Assembly: GCA_038503075.1 (NCBI GenBank)
Contig: JBCAML010000014.1
Location: forward strand, 806,001 to 870,000
Direction: 5' to 3'
DNA from: Gyromitra esculenta
Taxonomy: Eukaryota; Ascomycota; Pezizomycetes; Pezizales; Discinaceae
Length of the DNA stretch: 64,000 nucleotides
Shown here: positions 46,351 through 58,948 of the stretch, piece after piece
Layout: each line of letters starts with the position of its first letter
How positions within the stretch are numbered: position 1 is the first letter of the stretch
Notes under the pieces: model-generated
Database searches by the model: none
What the model was told of the DNA's origin: nothing
The model's input: only the letters and a program-made list of their open reading frames with translations
Made by a program: the position numbers and the translations under genes

Positions 46351-48527
46351 CTAGAGGTCCATCTGATCATCTGCCGGAGGGGGTGGTGAGGCCTTAGAAG
46401 GGCGTGATGGGCAGCTGTTCAGGTGTGACTCATGGGGTCCGTCACAGTTAACACACTTGACAAGAGTGTGAGAGCAGGGTGGCCTTTGGTTGAGCAAGAG
46501 AGTGTGGGGCAGCTATGAGCAGCAGTAGGGTGAAGCCCAACACACCAGCGACAGCATGGTTGATTGGGGCATTTGTTTGTGTGGTGTCCAAATTTGTGGC
46601 ATTGGGAGCACTGGGTGGAGGGTCCGAAGCGGAGTTTGCATTTGGATCTAACAGTGGTGGAGAAGGCAGATAAGCGAGTGCGGTTGGCGATCTCATTAGC
46701 TTTGGGGCCAGAGAGTGTGATAACAATTGAGGAAACTGTTTTCCCTCTTCGTTTTTCGGGTAGAGTGGGCCATCTGGGGGGGATGTCCTGTAATGGATCT
46801 ACAATACCGTTACCTGCAGTGAAGCATAATAGCACCGGGCAAGCAGAGAGGTAGTAAGGATCAGCATGAGTGGTGTAGCTACCACATGTTAGAGGATACC
46901 TGCTACCCTGCTGTTCCGATGGAGTGGAACCAGCGAGAATAACATTAGCTGACGAGCCAATGATATATCCCCGGTGATACCAAACACAGGAAGCTCCTGT
47001 GGTGGCGTTTCCAATCCATCTATGCATATACTAGCGGCCCAGAGCCACTGGTGCGGCAATAGGGAAACTATTAAGTGCAGGACACCTCACATGCAAAAGT
47101 AGACTGATCAGCACCGATTCCTACATCCAGCACAGGCATGGCATGCAGCCAGTGGATCTAGAAGGTCTAACTGGACAGAACAACCGAGGAATACCGGAGA
47201 GCATGGAAGTGATCATTAGCTGAATCCTGAGGTGCCCCGCTCGCAATATCTTGGCATGTTCTCAGGGTCTTGACGGGCCCCCAGCAGAGTAGAACAGAAA
47301 GAGGACGGCGAGTCAGCAGCACTATAAAGATAGTGCATGACCCCGACACCTGTTGCTCTTCTTCCCAGTCTCATCAGACAGATTACTATCGAGTAGAGCC
47401 CTTAAGATTATTGAGTATCTTGCACGAAATACTCTTAACATCTCAACCTGATTTAGTATTTGCAACGGCCGTATTCCTATACCTATTCCCACTACAGAGC
47501 AGTAGAACTACCCCCGTTACATGTCCATGATAAGGCCAGGGTTGAAGTTGCAGAGTTCTTGCTGAATGGCGGAGGGCTCCATAGAGGTGGGGATACCATG
47601 TACAACAAGTTGGTGCAATGGTTCGTCGAGGTGTAGGGAGCGAGCTCCTGGGATGAGGTGGAGGAATTGACCAACTTTCCAGTAGTGGGTGTTGGCAAAC
47701 ATGTTGTTCATGACTGTCAACAACACATTCTGGGAATGTGTGTCTATTGCCACAGACTGGATGATGATGGAACCAATGGCAGAGTTAAGCTTATCTCTGA
47801 GTTCCATGGGTGACCCTTGAGAAAGGGGAGTGCCGTCGCGTTTGACAATCAAACGTCGAGCGCGCATTGTAGGAGATGTTGAGGGAGAGGAAGATGAAAT
47901 CTTAGGGGCAGGGGCGTTGGCAGCCTGTTTGGCCTTTGCTGGTTGGGGTTTTCTCTTGGGTTTGCTGGCGGCCACCTGGGCCCATTGCAAAGGCTTTGGG
48001 GCAGAAGGAGCAGGAATTGCAGCAGAAGGGGCAGGAGCAGGAGGAGCACTTGGTGGTGCAGGTGGTGCTGAGGGCGCTGCTTTCCCTACTGTGAGAAGGT
48101 GCATGCGCTCTTGTTTGCTCAGAGTTGGTGACTCTGGAAACATGTCAGGGAGAGGTGCTGGACTCTTAGCAGCCTCTTTCAGTAGGGTGACCTCGCTTTG
48201 TAGATGCTGGATCATATTAAGGAGGGAGGTGAAGTGGATGAGATTCAGTTCGTCAGCCTTTGTGAGGCACTGGCTAACTGTCTTGAGGGTCATGGGGGCT
48301 CCTGTGATCCCGTTGTCCTTATTTAGGATTATAGAAATCCAATTAGTGGGGTGGGAAGAAACAGGTGGTGATGGAGGAGAGGTGTCGGCTCTCTGCCGTT
48401 TCGCTGGTGAGGGGGTTCTTGGTTCTGCCATGGCAGTTGCGGAGGAAGCAGGAGTGGTAGAGGCTTCGCCTCTTTGGAGAGAGGGGAAGAGAGGTGTAAA
48501 GATTCTTGCTGTGTCTTCTGAAGACAT
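46351..48527 (-). pseudogene. LINE ORF1, right arm
   Basis: Same protein as the left arm, with residues 1-336 identical. After the solo LTR the frame is correct (IPPRWPTLPEKRRGK, CSQCHKFGHHTNKC), but one base is missing near 46475 before the third zinc knuckle. Each arm therefore carries a different single-base frameshift. Confidence 0.75.
46789..47521 (+). mobile_element. Solo LTR-1, right arm
   Basis: TGTAATGG...CCGTTACA, flanked by TGTCC at 46784-46788 and 47522-47526. It differs from the left-arm LTR at many positions, mostly transitions, although the flanking LINE sequence is nearly identical. Confidence 0.88.
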
Positions 48528-51500
48528 GCGATCAGAGTGGTGTTGTTAAAACAAGGATCCAACTTGTTTTTATGAGCGGGGTAATGGAATGAAGCAGAAG
48601 TGCTAAAGACTTTTGGCTGTGTGTAACGCCGTTGCAATGCAAAAGGTGGTGGTGAACTTTCAATCGGAGAGGTTGTAGTGGGGACGGAGGATGCCAGCTT
48701 CTCCATCGTATGCCTGGCTCTGAATCCCTCCCACCTTGGCAATATAGAAGGGTTATCTCAGCCTGGGCCGGGAATATCCCCTTCTACTATTGCAATATAG
48801 TTACCTGCGCCCGATATTTAAAATCTCAGCATTGTTTTGTGCCTCACATGGTATACGCTCCGCTCGAAGTGTTCGACCTGAGTGGTAATCAGATGTACTG
48901 TGAACTCCATACAGCAGATTGGTGGTAGGATACTCAGACCAAGCTGCCTCCCAAGGCTACAATTGTCCCTCTTATTTTCGGATCTGACACAACCCACCTA
49001 ACGAACTTCTCGGGCAACAAGAAAGCTTGGCCCATGTATATGACCGTTGGTAACCTCCCTAGTCAGATCTGCAACAGCCCCAAATACCATGCCCAAATAT
49101 GCTTCGCCCTACTTTCCATACCACCCAAGTATTGAGGTAACGCCTCAGCCTAGGAGAGACAGCAAACATGGAACTGCGAGGTCGTATACAAGGTCATGGG
49201 AACCATTTTGGATCCCCTGTGTGGTGTGGATGGGACACATGGTATTACTATGCACTGTGCAGATGGGAAAATCAGGGAATGTTGGCTTATACTATGCACC
49301 TGGCTTGCAGATCACATGGAACACTGCAACCTCCAAAACGTAAAAACCAACCTCTGCCCGAGATGCGAGATCCCCAAGGATGACTTAGGTACCTATATCA
49401 AAGATCCTGAATTCGCATACACTCTAGACGAAGCTGCCAATGAAAAAAAGCTAGATCTATATGACCAATTTAAGCGAGTCCTGCGACCAACCCAAGATCA
49501 GTCTCAAGAACTAGCCAGGATGGGAGAGTGGTTCGTGCAGCACAGCCTTAAGCCAGCCTGCAATCCCTTCTAGGGGCTTCCTTTCGTCAAAGCCTCGTAC
49601 CTCTATATGCCCAATACCCTCCACCTTGTGTATCTGGGTATTTTGAAGCACTTGATGGACTGGCTGAGCCCATTTCTGCTGGAGTTCAAGCTGTTAGACG
49701 ACTTTGACAGCATCTGGAAGATGATACTGCTCTCACGGTTCCCGTCTCGCTAAGCCCTTCAGTAATGTATATCACCTTGTAACCGCCCATCACTGGGATT
49801 CCGACCAGCAACGCAACCAGTAATAAAAATTTAATTTCGAACTCTCAGAGATCGGCTATGTCCCTGAGGGTTACTAGATACATTTTCCATGTCTTGTTCT
49901 TCAATTTGATCCTTTTCCCAAGCCCTGTTGACCCCTCTACACCTTGGTGGCGGAACAAAATCCTCATCTTCGCTATCAAAATCCTCAATATGATACCATC
50001 CCTCCTCATCTGGCAACACCCCCACAACTTTCTCAGGTGTAATTAGATGTACTATAGGTTCGTCCGATATTTGTACAACTTTTCGTGGTCTCCCTAGATG
50101 CTTGGGGGTGGTGGTTTCTTCAGAAATAATATTTTTTCTCCTCCCCCTCCCCCTTCCTACCTTGGCGGACTTTTTGGCATCTGCAGCCTCCCTTTCATCC
50201 CTAAGCCTTATAACCTCCTTAGTAGTAATGACACAGGCTTTAGTAAGCCGCCGCCTGTCACCAGTACTGGCTGTAGCCTTTTTATCCACCTGGTCCCGAA
50301 ATTTCCGGTGCAAAATATCTCCAATTTTCTTCTCAGTGATGCTGGCCTGTAAACCTTTGTCCAACTGGGTAATTAGGGCCCACGGCTTTCTAGAAGTCAC
50401 TGAATTTCCCGTCACTAGTGTAAGTGCCTCCTTGGTAGTACTTCTGGCGCATCTGGATGTGTAAGGGGTAGCTGGAATGCTGAAGGAATGCCGCCATGCT
50501 ATTTCAGCCTTTTCATAAACCAAACTAGATGATGGATCTAAAACCCGCCGAGGATTCCAGGGATGAATGCCAGCTGCACGCCAAGCAGACATGATATTCT
50601 TTTCAGTATATGCTAGATCTCTCGGGAATAATAGTCTATTACATCAGCTATAATACCACAACTATAGGTCAATCCTGGTTATAATTTACCCTAAAATCCC
50701 CTTTATTTATTCCTTTATCTCCTGCTTCCACCCTAGTGTCCAATGCATTGCTGTAGTGTTTTTATAACGGGCCAAAAGCCCTACATCAAGTGGTTGGAGG
50801 AGGTGCGTAGAATGGGCAGGCAGGCAGAAAGGTATAATTTTATGTTGTAAATAGTAGTCAAAAAATTCCCATGTTACGTGAGAGGTATGGCCGTCCACTA
50901 TCAACAGTCTCCATGCACCTGCAGCTCTAATTCCAATTAATTATTATATATTAATTAAGGTAGGTACTAGTACACTTACTCCTTCTCGGTAAACCTCTGG
51001 AAAATTTTTTCCAGCCATTTTATCCCTAACTCTCAATCGCTCCATCCCTTTGGCAAATAACTGAATGTTGCCTCATCCCCAGTCTTCAACGCCACATACC
51101 AGCCCTTGTAATGTGCTTCTCCTTTATTAATAACCATTGGAGGGAGTGCTCTTCCTGTTGCTGACACTCCTTCAATTACTGTTACCCATTCTCGTGATCC
51201 ACTATGAGTAAGCCTTGGATTTTTTCGATCGCATTTGCATATGACTTTACACTGCTTGGCTACACCCATCATGAAGCCTTTCCCATCCATATTATAGGTA
51301 TCTTTCGGTAAAACTCCGTAGAATCGAATCACTTGTCACAGCTGTTATTATACTATTGATTAGCCATACTCAAATTACAGGAGCGTGTGGAAGGAGCCAC
51401 CTTCTTAAAATAGTCTTTTATAATTGCTGGATTGTTCGCAAAAGCTCTCTGGCGATCCAACCTGGTTGCAAACCTTGATGCCAGCTCAGGATTTCGGTTT

Positions 51501-51685
51501 AGGAACCTTGTTAGCCAGTTCCTTCCTAGTGGAAGGTGGCTAGCACATTGTGGAACAAGGGCAGCAGCCATCTCATGCACAACAGCTATCCGAGGTGGGA
51601 ATCCCCAGTCATCCATCTTTTGACACCACCTTACAATTGCCTTTTCCTCATGTTCAGATAACTGCTGTTGATGACGATGACTTTC

Positions 51686-52102
51686 TCTCACGGTATGATC
51701 TTGTTTAAGCCCTTTAGTATCCCTGAAGGTGAGCAGAGCTACTTAAACGAAAAGGTCAAGCGACAAGGTGTACGATGTTTCTACAGGTCCTACGAGGGTC
51801 TAACTCAAGGCGAGTTAAGTGGAGAGGGTTTTCACAGCGACAGTGACAGCGAGGATTCTGAGATAGAATCGAGATAGTATTGAAACGATACAACAGAAGT
51901 AAAGTAAGAACGTTGCTTAAGGAAAGAAGAAGAAGACATAAGCAAAGAAAATCCATCTCTTAAATACCCTGCTTTTCAACCATTATGACTCATAGCAAGG
52001 AAATAACCGAAGGCAACCAAAACACAAAGACATTATAACTTTAACCGAAACCACAACCCCTTACAATATCCTTGACCCGATTATTCCTTTATATCCGTGA
52101 AA
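51686..52102 (-). mobile_element. Family A element, copy A7' (right arm)
   Basis: Counterpart of A7, flanked by CTTTC at 51681-51685 and 52103-52107. Confidence 0.9.
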
Positions 52103-52323
52103 CTTTCCTTGCGGCTTTGAGCCCCATTTAGTCTATCCCGTAGGGTGGAGTAGGGCATGCTGTACTTCTCTGCAGATGCTCGCATTGAAGGTTCAGTAGC
52201 TTTGTTGTAATGCTTTATGGCACTTTGGATGTTTTCTTCGCGCTCATCTTTCTGTCCTCCCTTTAGACGACCCATTTTGATGTGTAGTGCATGTAATTTC
52301 CTTTCCTCGTTGCTTCTACAACC

Positions 52324-52739
52324 TCTCACGGTCTCGTCCTTCATTAAGCCCTTCAGTATCCCTGAAGGTGAGCAGTGCTACTTAAGCGAAGTACTTAACA
52401 CATTTCGAGGAATGCGATGTTTCTACAAGTTCTACGTGTGGTCTATCTCAAGGCGAGATAGAGGAAGTGAAGTGGACAGCGACTGCAAAGGTTCTGAGGT
52501 AGAACTGAGATAGTATTTCTTTCAAGTACCGCAGAAGATAACGAGAAGGTTGCTTAAGGAAAAAGAAGAAGACAAAGAACGAACGAAATCCATCACTTAA
52601 ATACCCCGCTTTCTCATACCCCAGCCCATACCCGACAACAACCGAAACATATCCAAACAACAAAGACATTATACAGAAAAGTAAACCATAACCACCGAAT
52701 AACCTCGTCCTAACCCATTACCGGATCCTATTCGTAAAA
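52324..52739 (-). mobile_element. Family A element, copy A6' (right arm)
   Basis: Counterpart of A6, flanked by CAACC at 52319-52323 and 52740-52744. Hairpins 1 and 2 are intact; hairpin 3 has an outer mismatch. It keeps AAGTAGCACTGCTCACC (sense), whereas A6 has AAGTAGGACTGCTCAGC. Confidence 0.9.
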
Positions 52740-53200
52740 CAACCCCTCATTTATCTGCGGGGGTCTGGCCTTCGCGCCAAGCGGAATCCCGGTGATGCCG
52801 GTCACACGGTGATATATGTTATCCCTGAAGGTGATCAGAGCCACTTAGACAAGGTAGAAAGCGATAGAGGGTCCAAAGATTTTACAAGTTCTATGTGGGG
52901 GATCTCTTGAGGTGAGATACGTGCAGCAAGGTGGCCAGCAACAGCGCGGGTTCTGAGGTTGAACTGAGATGGTATTCGAACAGTACCGAAAAAGGTAAAT
53001 GAGAATGTTGCTTAAGGAGAAAAAGAACAAAGAACAAAGAACGACCAAAATCCATCGCTTAAATACTCTGTTTTCCCACACGTCAACCAATACCCGATCA
53101 CAACCGAAATACAAAGACATTATAAAATCCCTGCCTAACCTTTCCCGAACGATAAACAAAAACCCTAACCCAATACCCGATCTTAATCCGTGAAAACCGC

Positions 53201-53647
53201 TCTCACGGTTCAGTTCCTCGTTAAGCCCTTCAGTATCCCTGAAGGTGAGCAGTGCTACTTAAGCGAGGTTCTAACACGTTCGAAGAGTGCGGTGTTTCTA
53301 CAAGTTCTACAAGGGGTTTATCTCCAGGCGAGATAGGTGCAGCGAAGTGGACAGCGACAGCGAGGGTTCTGAGGGAGAACCGAGATGGTATTGTAACAAT
53401 TACCGAAGAAGTAAAACGAGAACGTTGCTTAAGGAAAGAAGAGAAAAGACATAAACGACCGAAATCCTTCACTTAAATACCCCGCTTTTCCTGTAACACC
53501 AACAACAACCCGACAACAACCAAAACACAAAGACATTATTCCAACAACCGAAATATACCCGAACAATCAAAGACTCATACCACCATCCAAGCAAATAACA
53601 AAACCAACAACCTGACCACGATTCCTTCCCTAAGTTAATCCGTGAAA
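53201..53647 (-). mobile_element. Family A element, copy A14
   Basis: TCTCACGG...CCGTGAAA, 447 bp, flanked by ACCGC at 53196-53200 and 53648-53652. It directly follows A13, sharing the central ACCGC. Confidence 0.9.
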
Positions 53648-54153
53648 ACCGCCCAATCCTGGATTTACCCCACCCCACAAGGCATACCGAGAGCTCAGCC
53701 AATGGCAAGGTAAAGAGATGCGCAATTGTTGCAAGATCATACTTCCAACTCTGGCTGCATCGTTACAGAATCCTGCGAGTGATGCCCAGCTTCAGATCTT
53801 TAGCCAGGCCCTCTGCTGCATGAAAGCCTTGGTCAGATGGGTACTTATGAGCCGGTATGCATCTCATACCAAGGAGATCATAGGATATATGGATCACTAT
53901 CTGGAGCAGTTCCATACTCATAAAGCTGTATTTCTCAGATATAAGAAGAGCAAAGCCACGGAGATCTTTGTGGCGCAAGTACATCAGGCTATGCAAGCAC
54001 AGCACAATACAGAGCTCCGATCCATCCAGGGTACGACCCAGGCCAAGAAACGACGCCTCCAATCAAATCAACGTCTAGAGCTGGAGGAAACCATGGCCGA
54101 GACATATGGTGATCACTTCCACTTTAACTTTCCCAAAATACAACTACTCTCCC

Positions 54154-54889
54154 TGTAACGGATATACATAACTGTTACCTGCAGTGAAGCATAATAGTAC
54201 CAGGCAAGCAGAGAGGTAGTAAGGATCAGCATGAGTGGTGTAGCTAACACACGCTAGAGGATACCTGCTACTCTGCTGTTTTGATGGAACTGGACAGGCG
54301 AGAATAGCATTAGCTGACGAGCCAATGATATATCTCCGGTGATACCAAACACAGGAAGCTCCTGTGGTGGCATTCCCAATCCATCTGTGCATGTACCAGC
54401 AGCCCAGAGCCATTGGCATGGCAATAGGGAATCTATTAAGTGCAGGACACCTCACATGCAACAGTGGACTGATCAGCGCCGATTCCTGCATCCAGCATAG
54501 GCATGGCATGCAGCTGGCGGATCTAGAAGGTCTAACTGGACAGGACAACCGAGGAGTGCCGGAGAGCGCTGAAGTGATCATTAGTTGAATCCTGAGGAGC
54601 CCCGCCAGCAATAACTTGGCATGTTCTCAGGGTCTTGACGGGCCCCCAGCAGAGTAGAACAGAAAGAGGACGGAGAGTCAGCAGCACTATAAAGATAGTG
54701 CATGACCCCGCCACCTGTTTCTCTTTTTCCCAGTCTTGGCAGACGGAATACTACCGTGTAGAGCTCTTAAGATTATTGAGTACCTTGCACAAAAATACTC
54801 TTTACATCTCAACCTGATTTCTAGTATTTGCAACGGCCGTATTCCTATACTTATTCCCACTACTGAGCAGTAGGACTATCCCAGTTACA
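54154..54889 (+). mobile_element. LTR-1 copy without matching TSD
   Basis: TGTAACGG...CAGTTACA, 736 bp. Flanks CTCCC and AGGAG do not match, so this is one end of a rearranged element rather than a simple solo LTR. Confidence 0.75.
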
Positions 54890-54999
54890 AGGAGCCTATG
54901 GAAGCATGCAGTAGCAAACTGGTAACAAGTTAAGCTTTTCTCAACAAAAGCCACAGGTCTATATATATGCCAGATGAAAGAAACAGCTAGGAAAGCCAT

Positions 55000-55946
55000 T
55001 GTTATACCTGTACCTTTTGAAGGAGTTCCTGGCCCTGGAGTTACCCTATATTTGGAGTTACCCTTCTTTCGCACCTTCCGGATCGGGACTGGAGTTTGTT
55101 ACCCTGCCTCCAATCCTTCCAGTAGGTATAGTATTTGGAGAAGGGGGGACAGCACCAGAAAAGACCTGTCCCGGAGGGCAAAAGTAACCCCTAGGCCGTC
55201 AAGCAAAACCGTCCAGCGGAATGGGACCCAGTTATTATGTAGGGGAAGTGTCTGGCTTCGCAGTGGTTCAAACGGATTGCGAATTGGACCACAACCGGTG
55301 GAGTCACAGACTGACAAAGATAAGGGAACGCAATGCTACGCAACGATTCAGATAGGCGAAATGATCGTCTCGAAAAGACGAACATAATAACAACGAATAC
55401 GTAACTCCCGTGTTACAGACATGCATATTGCTTGGAGAATCACGGATTGGGGCCAGGGAACTCAATGAGGTATCGGGTATGGAGATAAGGCGAAGTGGTT
55501 TCATGTTGTCATAGTAGTTAGCGCCTCTACACCACACTATACCCAAACATAATTGAGAGGGGGCATTATAAATACTCTAGCAGTGTATGTAAACTCTGAG
55601 TTGGATCATTAGCGACGAAGAACGAGCCTTATCAATATTATATTGTTTCTAGCAAAATTACTTCCGTGCAATTTACTCTATTACTTGTGAATTACTTTTA
55701 TCTTGCTTAGCAAGGCCTTGGCCCTACAGCGTTGGTTATTAAACCTTACTATTGGAAGTTCTTCACGGAACTTTGCTCGATCCCTACTTTGAACCCTACG
55801 GTTATCTTTTAGCGCTTCATAAGAAGCAGTTAGGACTTGCACCTGTGTATTGTGTTGCGGATAGCAACCGGGCAGGTTATAGTGTCTAGATTGTTATCTA
55901 AAGCTTCTTGGAGATTTCCTGTGCGGTAAGAAGTACCTGTCTTACA
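55000..55946 (-). mobile_element. LTR-2, inverted relative to gypsy pol
   Basis: TGTTATACC...GTCTTACA, 947 bp, reverse complement of the LTR at 60492. Flanks GCCAT and CTCGG do not match. Orientation is opposite to the gypsy gene that follows, so it is not that element's 5' LTR. Confidence 0.75.
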
Positions 55947-57544
55947 CTCGGAGGAAGAAAAACAGTGGCACCGCTCCACTGGAAAGTGTATGTTCTGCGC
56001 TGCCACCGACCACTCCTATGCCAATTGCCCCTCTGCTCTGAAGAAACCCACCATGAGAGGAGCACTCACCAAACTCTCCAATGCCCCTGTCCCTCCTGCC
56101 TCCTCCATCCGTCAACTTCCTCCTCCTCCGCTACTACCACAGTTCTTTGCTATCGATGCACCCGGCGCCTCCGAGGAGGCTTTAAACTAGTTTCACCGAA
56201 GTCGACCAGTGACCCTGCTTCGGTTCCTTTTTCTTTACCTCTGTCTGCGTTTTCCATTTCGGGGTTTTCAGTGTTGGATATGTGCTTGGAGGATCAGTTG
56301 GACCGAGATCATTCTGTTATTTCATGTAATATCTCCCATAGTAATAAAATCATCCAAACCCAAGCACTATTGGACACTGGAGCCTTGGGCTTCACTTTCA
56401 TTGATAAAGAATTTGTGAGTCACCATTCTCTACCACTTCTTCCCCTCAAAACTCCCAGACAACTTGAGGTAATCGATGGCTGCCCTGTCTTCCAAGGAGC
56501 CATCATTCACATAGCCAACCTCAATCTATCCATCCAACAGCATGATTAACAAGCCCCCTGTTTCGTGACCCAACTTGGTCACTACCCTCTCGTCTTGGGG
56601 ATCCCATGGATGAATCATCATGACGTTCGCCTCCATTTTGCTGACAAAAGCATTGAGTTTAACTCTAAACTCTGCACCACCCACTGTGCCCCTCCTTCCC
56701 CCGCCGTATCCGCCCCCGCAATTACCGCCCCTCCTAAGTTTAACCTATCTTTCATCTATGCCACCAGCTTCAGAACTCTCACCAGGAAACACACCTCACA
56801 GGCCTATGCTATGTCACTCTACGAGATTAATAGAATCCTAGAGAAGATAACTATCAAAGAGGAATGGAAAACTAGGATACCCGCTGAGTATCATGACTTC
56901 CTAGACATGTTCGACAAGAAGAAAGCTCAAGGACTACCCCCCATCGCTCTTATGATCACAAAATACAGCTAATGGAAGGAAAAGATGCCCCCTTCGGACC
57001 TCTGTACGGAATGTCCTGAGAAGAACTTATTGTTCTAAAAAAGTACATTGAGGACAACCTAGAGAAGGGTTTTATTCATGCCAGTTCCTCCCCTGCTGGG
57101 TCTCCCGTTCTTTTCGTGAAAAAAGCCGATGGCTCTCTACAGTTGTGTGTTGATTACCGAGGCCTCAATGCTATCACCGTCAAGGACCGCTATACTTTGC
57201 TGTTGATTCGGGAGACATTAGACTGCTTAGCAAAAGCCCAATGGTATACCAAGCTGGATCTCCGAGATGGCTGTCACCAAGTCCGCCTTGCCGCAGGAAA
57301 TGAATGGAAAACAGCTTTCCGCACTCGCTACGGCCTCTACGAATATCAAGTTATGCCCTTCAGTCTAACCAATGCCCCGGGAACCTTTCAACGTTTCATC
57401 AATGACTGTCTCACTGAATACCTGGACATCTTCTGCACAGCCTACCTCAATGATATCCTTATTTACAGTGATACCTTCGCAGAACATCAAGTACATGTCC
57501 GAAAGGTACTCCAGACTCTCAAAGATAAAAATATCCTGCTTAAG

Positions 57545-57955
57545 TTTCACGGATAGAACCAGGTGATGGGTTAGGTTTCGGTTAACAGTTGTAATGGATT
57601 ATGGGATTTTGTATAATGTTTTTGTTGTTTGGTTTAGGTTCAGCTAAGAGTCACATGGTATTAGAAGCGGGGTATTTAAGTGTGGGATTTTGGTCGTTGT
57701 GTATCTTCTTTTTCTTCTTTCCTTAAGCAATGTTCTCTTTCACTTCTACCTGTATTACTTTAATACTACTTCGGTTCTACCTCAGAACCCTTGCTGTCGC
57801 TGTTTACCTCGCCGCACTTATCTTGCCTTGAGATAGACCCCCACGTAGGACCTGTAGTAACATAGTACACGTTGAACGTGTTAGTTACCTCGTTTAAGTA
57901 GCACTGCTCATCTTCAGGGATGCTGAAGAGCTTAACGAGGGACCTAACCGTGAGA
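57545..57955 (+). mobile_element. Family A element, copy A15
   Basis: TTTCACGG...CCGTGAGA, flanked by TTAAG at 57540-57544 and 57956-57960. Removing it restores LLKPEKCEF in pol. Hairpin 1 outer pair is T-A (TCTTCAG/CTGAAGA) where others have C-G. Confidence 0.92.
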
Positions 57956-58533
57956 TTAAGCCTGAAAAATGTGAATTCGAGGTACAAACAACCAAGTTCT
58001 TAGGACTAATTCTCACCCCCAACAGCATAAAAATGGATGAAGAGAAACTAAAAGTAGTACGAGATTGGAACACCCCCAAGAGTGTCAAAGACGTGCAAGC
58101 CTTCTAAAATTTTGCCAATTTCTATCGTCGCTTCATCTTAGGTTTCTCCAAACTAGCATCTCCCCTTACGGGCTTGATAAAAAAAGGGATCACCTTCGAA
58201 TGGACGGTGGAAGCAGATATCGCTTTTGAAAACCTGAAGCAAGCCTTTACCACTGCCCTAATCCTCATTCACTTTTACCCTGATAAAAAAATTATTTTGG
58301 AAACTGACACCTCTGACATCATATCCAGGGGTGTCCTGTCCCAACACGAAGATGTCAGAATATTGCATCCTGTAGCCTTGTTTTCAAAGAAGCATTCACC
58401 TGCTGAATGCAACTAAGAAATCTACGATAAGGAATTACTCGCCATCATTCGTGTATTTTAAGAATGGCGCCTGGAACTGGAAGGCTCTAAACACCCTATC
58501 AATGTCATTAGTGACCACAAGAACCTTGAGTAT

Positions 58534-58948
58534 TTTCATGGATTAATGATTGGGTACTGGGTTAGGGTTCAGATGGATGGTTGCGACGGATCTCAGGGTT
58601 TTGTGATAATGTCTTTGTGTTTCGGTTGTTGTTGGGTATTGGTTGTGGTATGGAAAAGTGGGGTATTTAAGCGATGGATTTTGTTTGTCTTTTGTCTTCT
58701 TCTTCTTCTTCTTTCCTTAAGCAACGTTCTCGTTTACTTCTATTGTATTGTTTTAATACTACCTTGATTCTACCTCAGAATCCACGATGTCGCTTTCTCT
58801 ATCACGCTGCACTTAACTCGCCTTGAGTTAGACCCCATGTAGAACCTGTAGAAACATCGCACTTCTCAAACGTGTTAGAACTTCGCTTAAGTAGCACTGC
58901 TCACCTTCAGGGATACTGAAGGGCTTATCGAAGGGCTAAACTGTGAGA
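58534..58948 (+). mobile_element. Family A element, copy A16
   Basis: TTTCATGG...CTGTGAGA, flanks AGTAT (58529-58533) and AATAC (58949-58953). Both are one transition from AGTAC, which fits the coding NLEYFMSTK. Confidence 0.85.

Larger units (their letters stand above)
45974..48656 (-). mobile_element. ORF1-only LINE, right-arm copy
   Basis: Reverse-complement copy of 41212-43893. Tail as poly-T at 45974-45980, 5' end next to CTTTCAATC (48657-48665). Confidence 0.8.
49765..52819 (-). mobile_element. pogo/Fot-like transposon, right copy
   Basis: Reverse-complement copy of 37052-40109. Transposase blocks lie at 52274-52103, 51685-51353, 51332-51033 and 50592-49831 on the minus strand. The DDE block differs from the left copy at several residues (e.g. 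YNMDGKGFMMGVAKQCK versus YNMDEKGFMMGVANQCK) while the C-terminal block is identical. Confidence 0.85.
45974..52890 (-). repeat. Giant inverted repeat, right arm
   Basis: Reverse complement of 36981-43893. Here the outer sequence continues through a complete family A element and on into the Plavaka C-terminus, so this side preserves the original junction that the left arm lost. Confidence 0.92.
49731..53195 (-). mobile_element. Family A element A13, split by pogo
   Basis: Pieces 49731-49764 and 52820-53195 join at a TA duplication. Ends TCTCACGG and CCGTGAAA. Flanks ACTGC (49726-49730) and ACCGC (53196-53200), one transition apart. Confidence 0.85.
48657..54153 (+). pseudogene. Plavaka transposase, middle to C-terminal part
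   Basis: Plus strand. 48657-49730 repeats the left-arm coding region and keeps the frame where the left arm has a 5-base deletion (QLLHRMPGSESLPPWQYRRV). It is cut at SIWKMIL by A13/A14, which with the nested pogo spans 49731-53647. Coding resumes at 53653 and becomes clear at GKEMRNCCKIILPTLAASLQ, then VLMSRYASHTKEIIGYMDHY and HFHFNFPKIQLL, ending where LTR-1 starts (54154). It lacks the N-terminus that is still present in the spacer (44786). Confidence 0.7.

Noticed and set aside
36981..52890. Inverted repeat as a pure assembly artefact
   Set aside because: Arms differ by patches of substitutions and separate frameshifts and have different outer contexts. Not excluded, but less likely than a real duplication.
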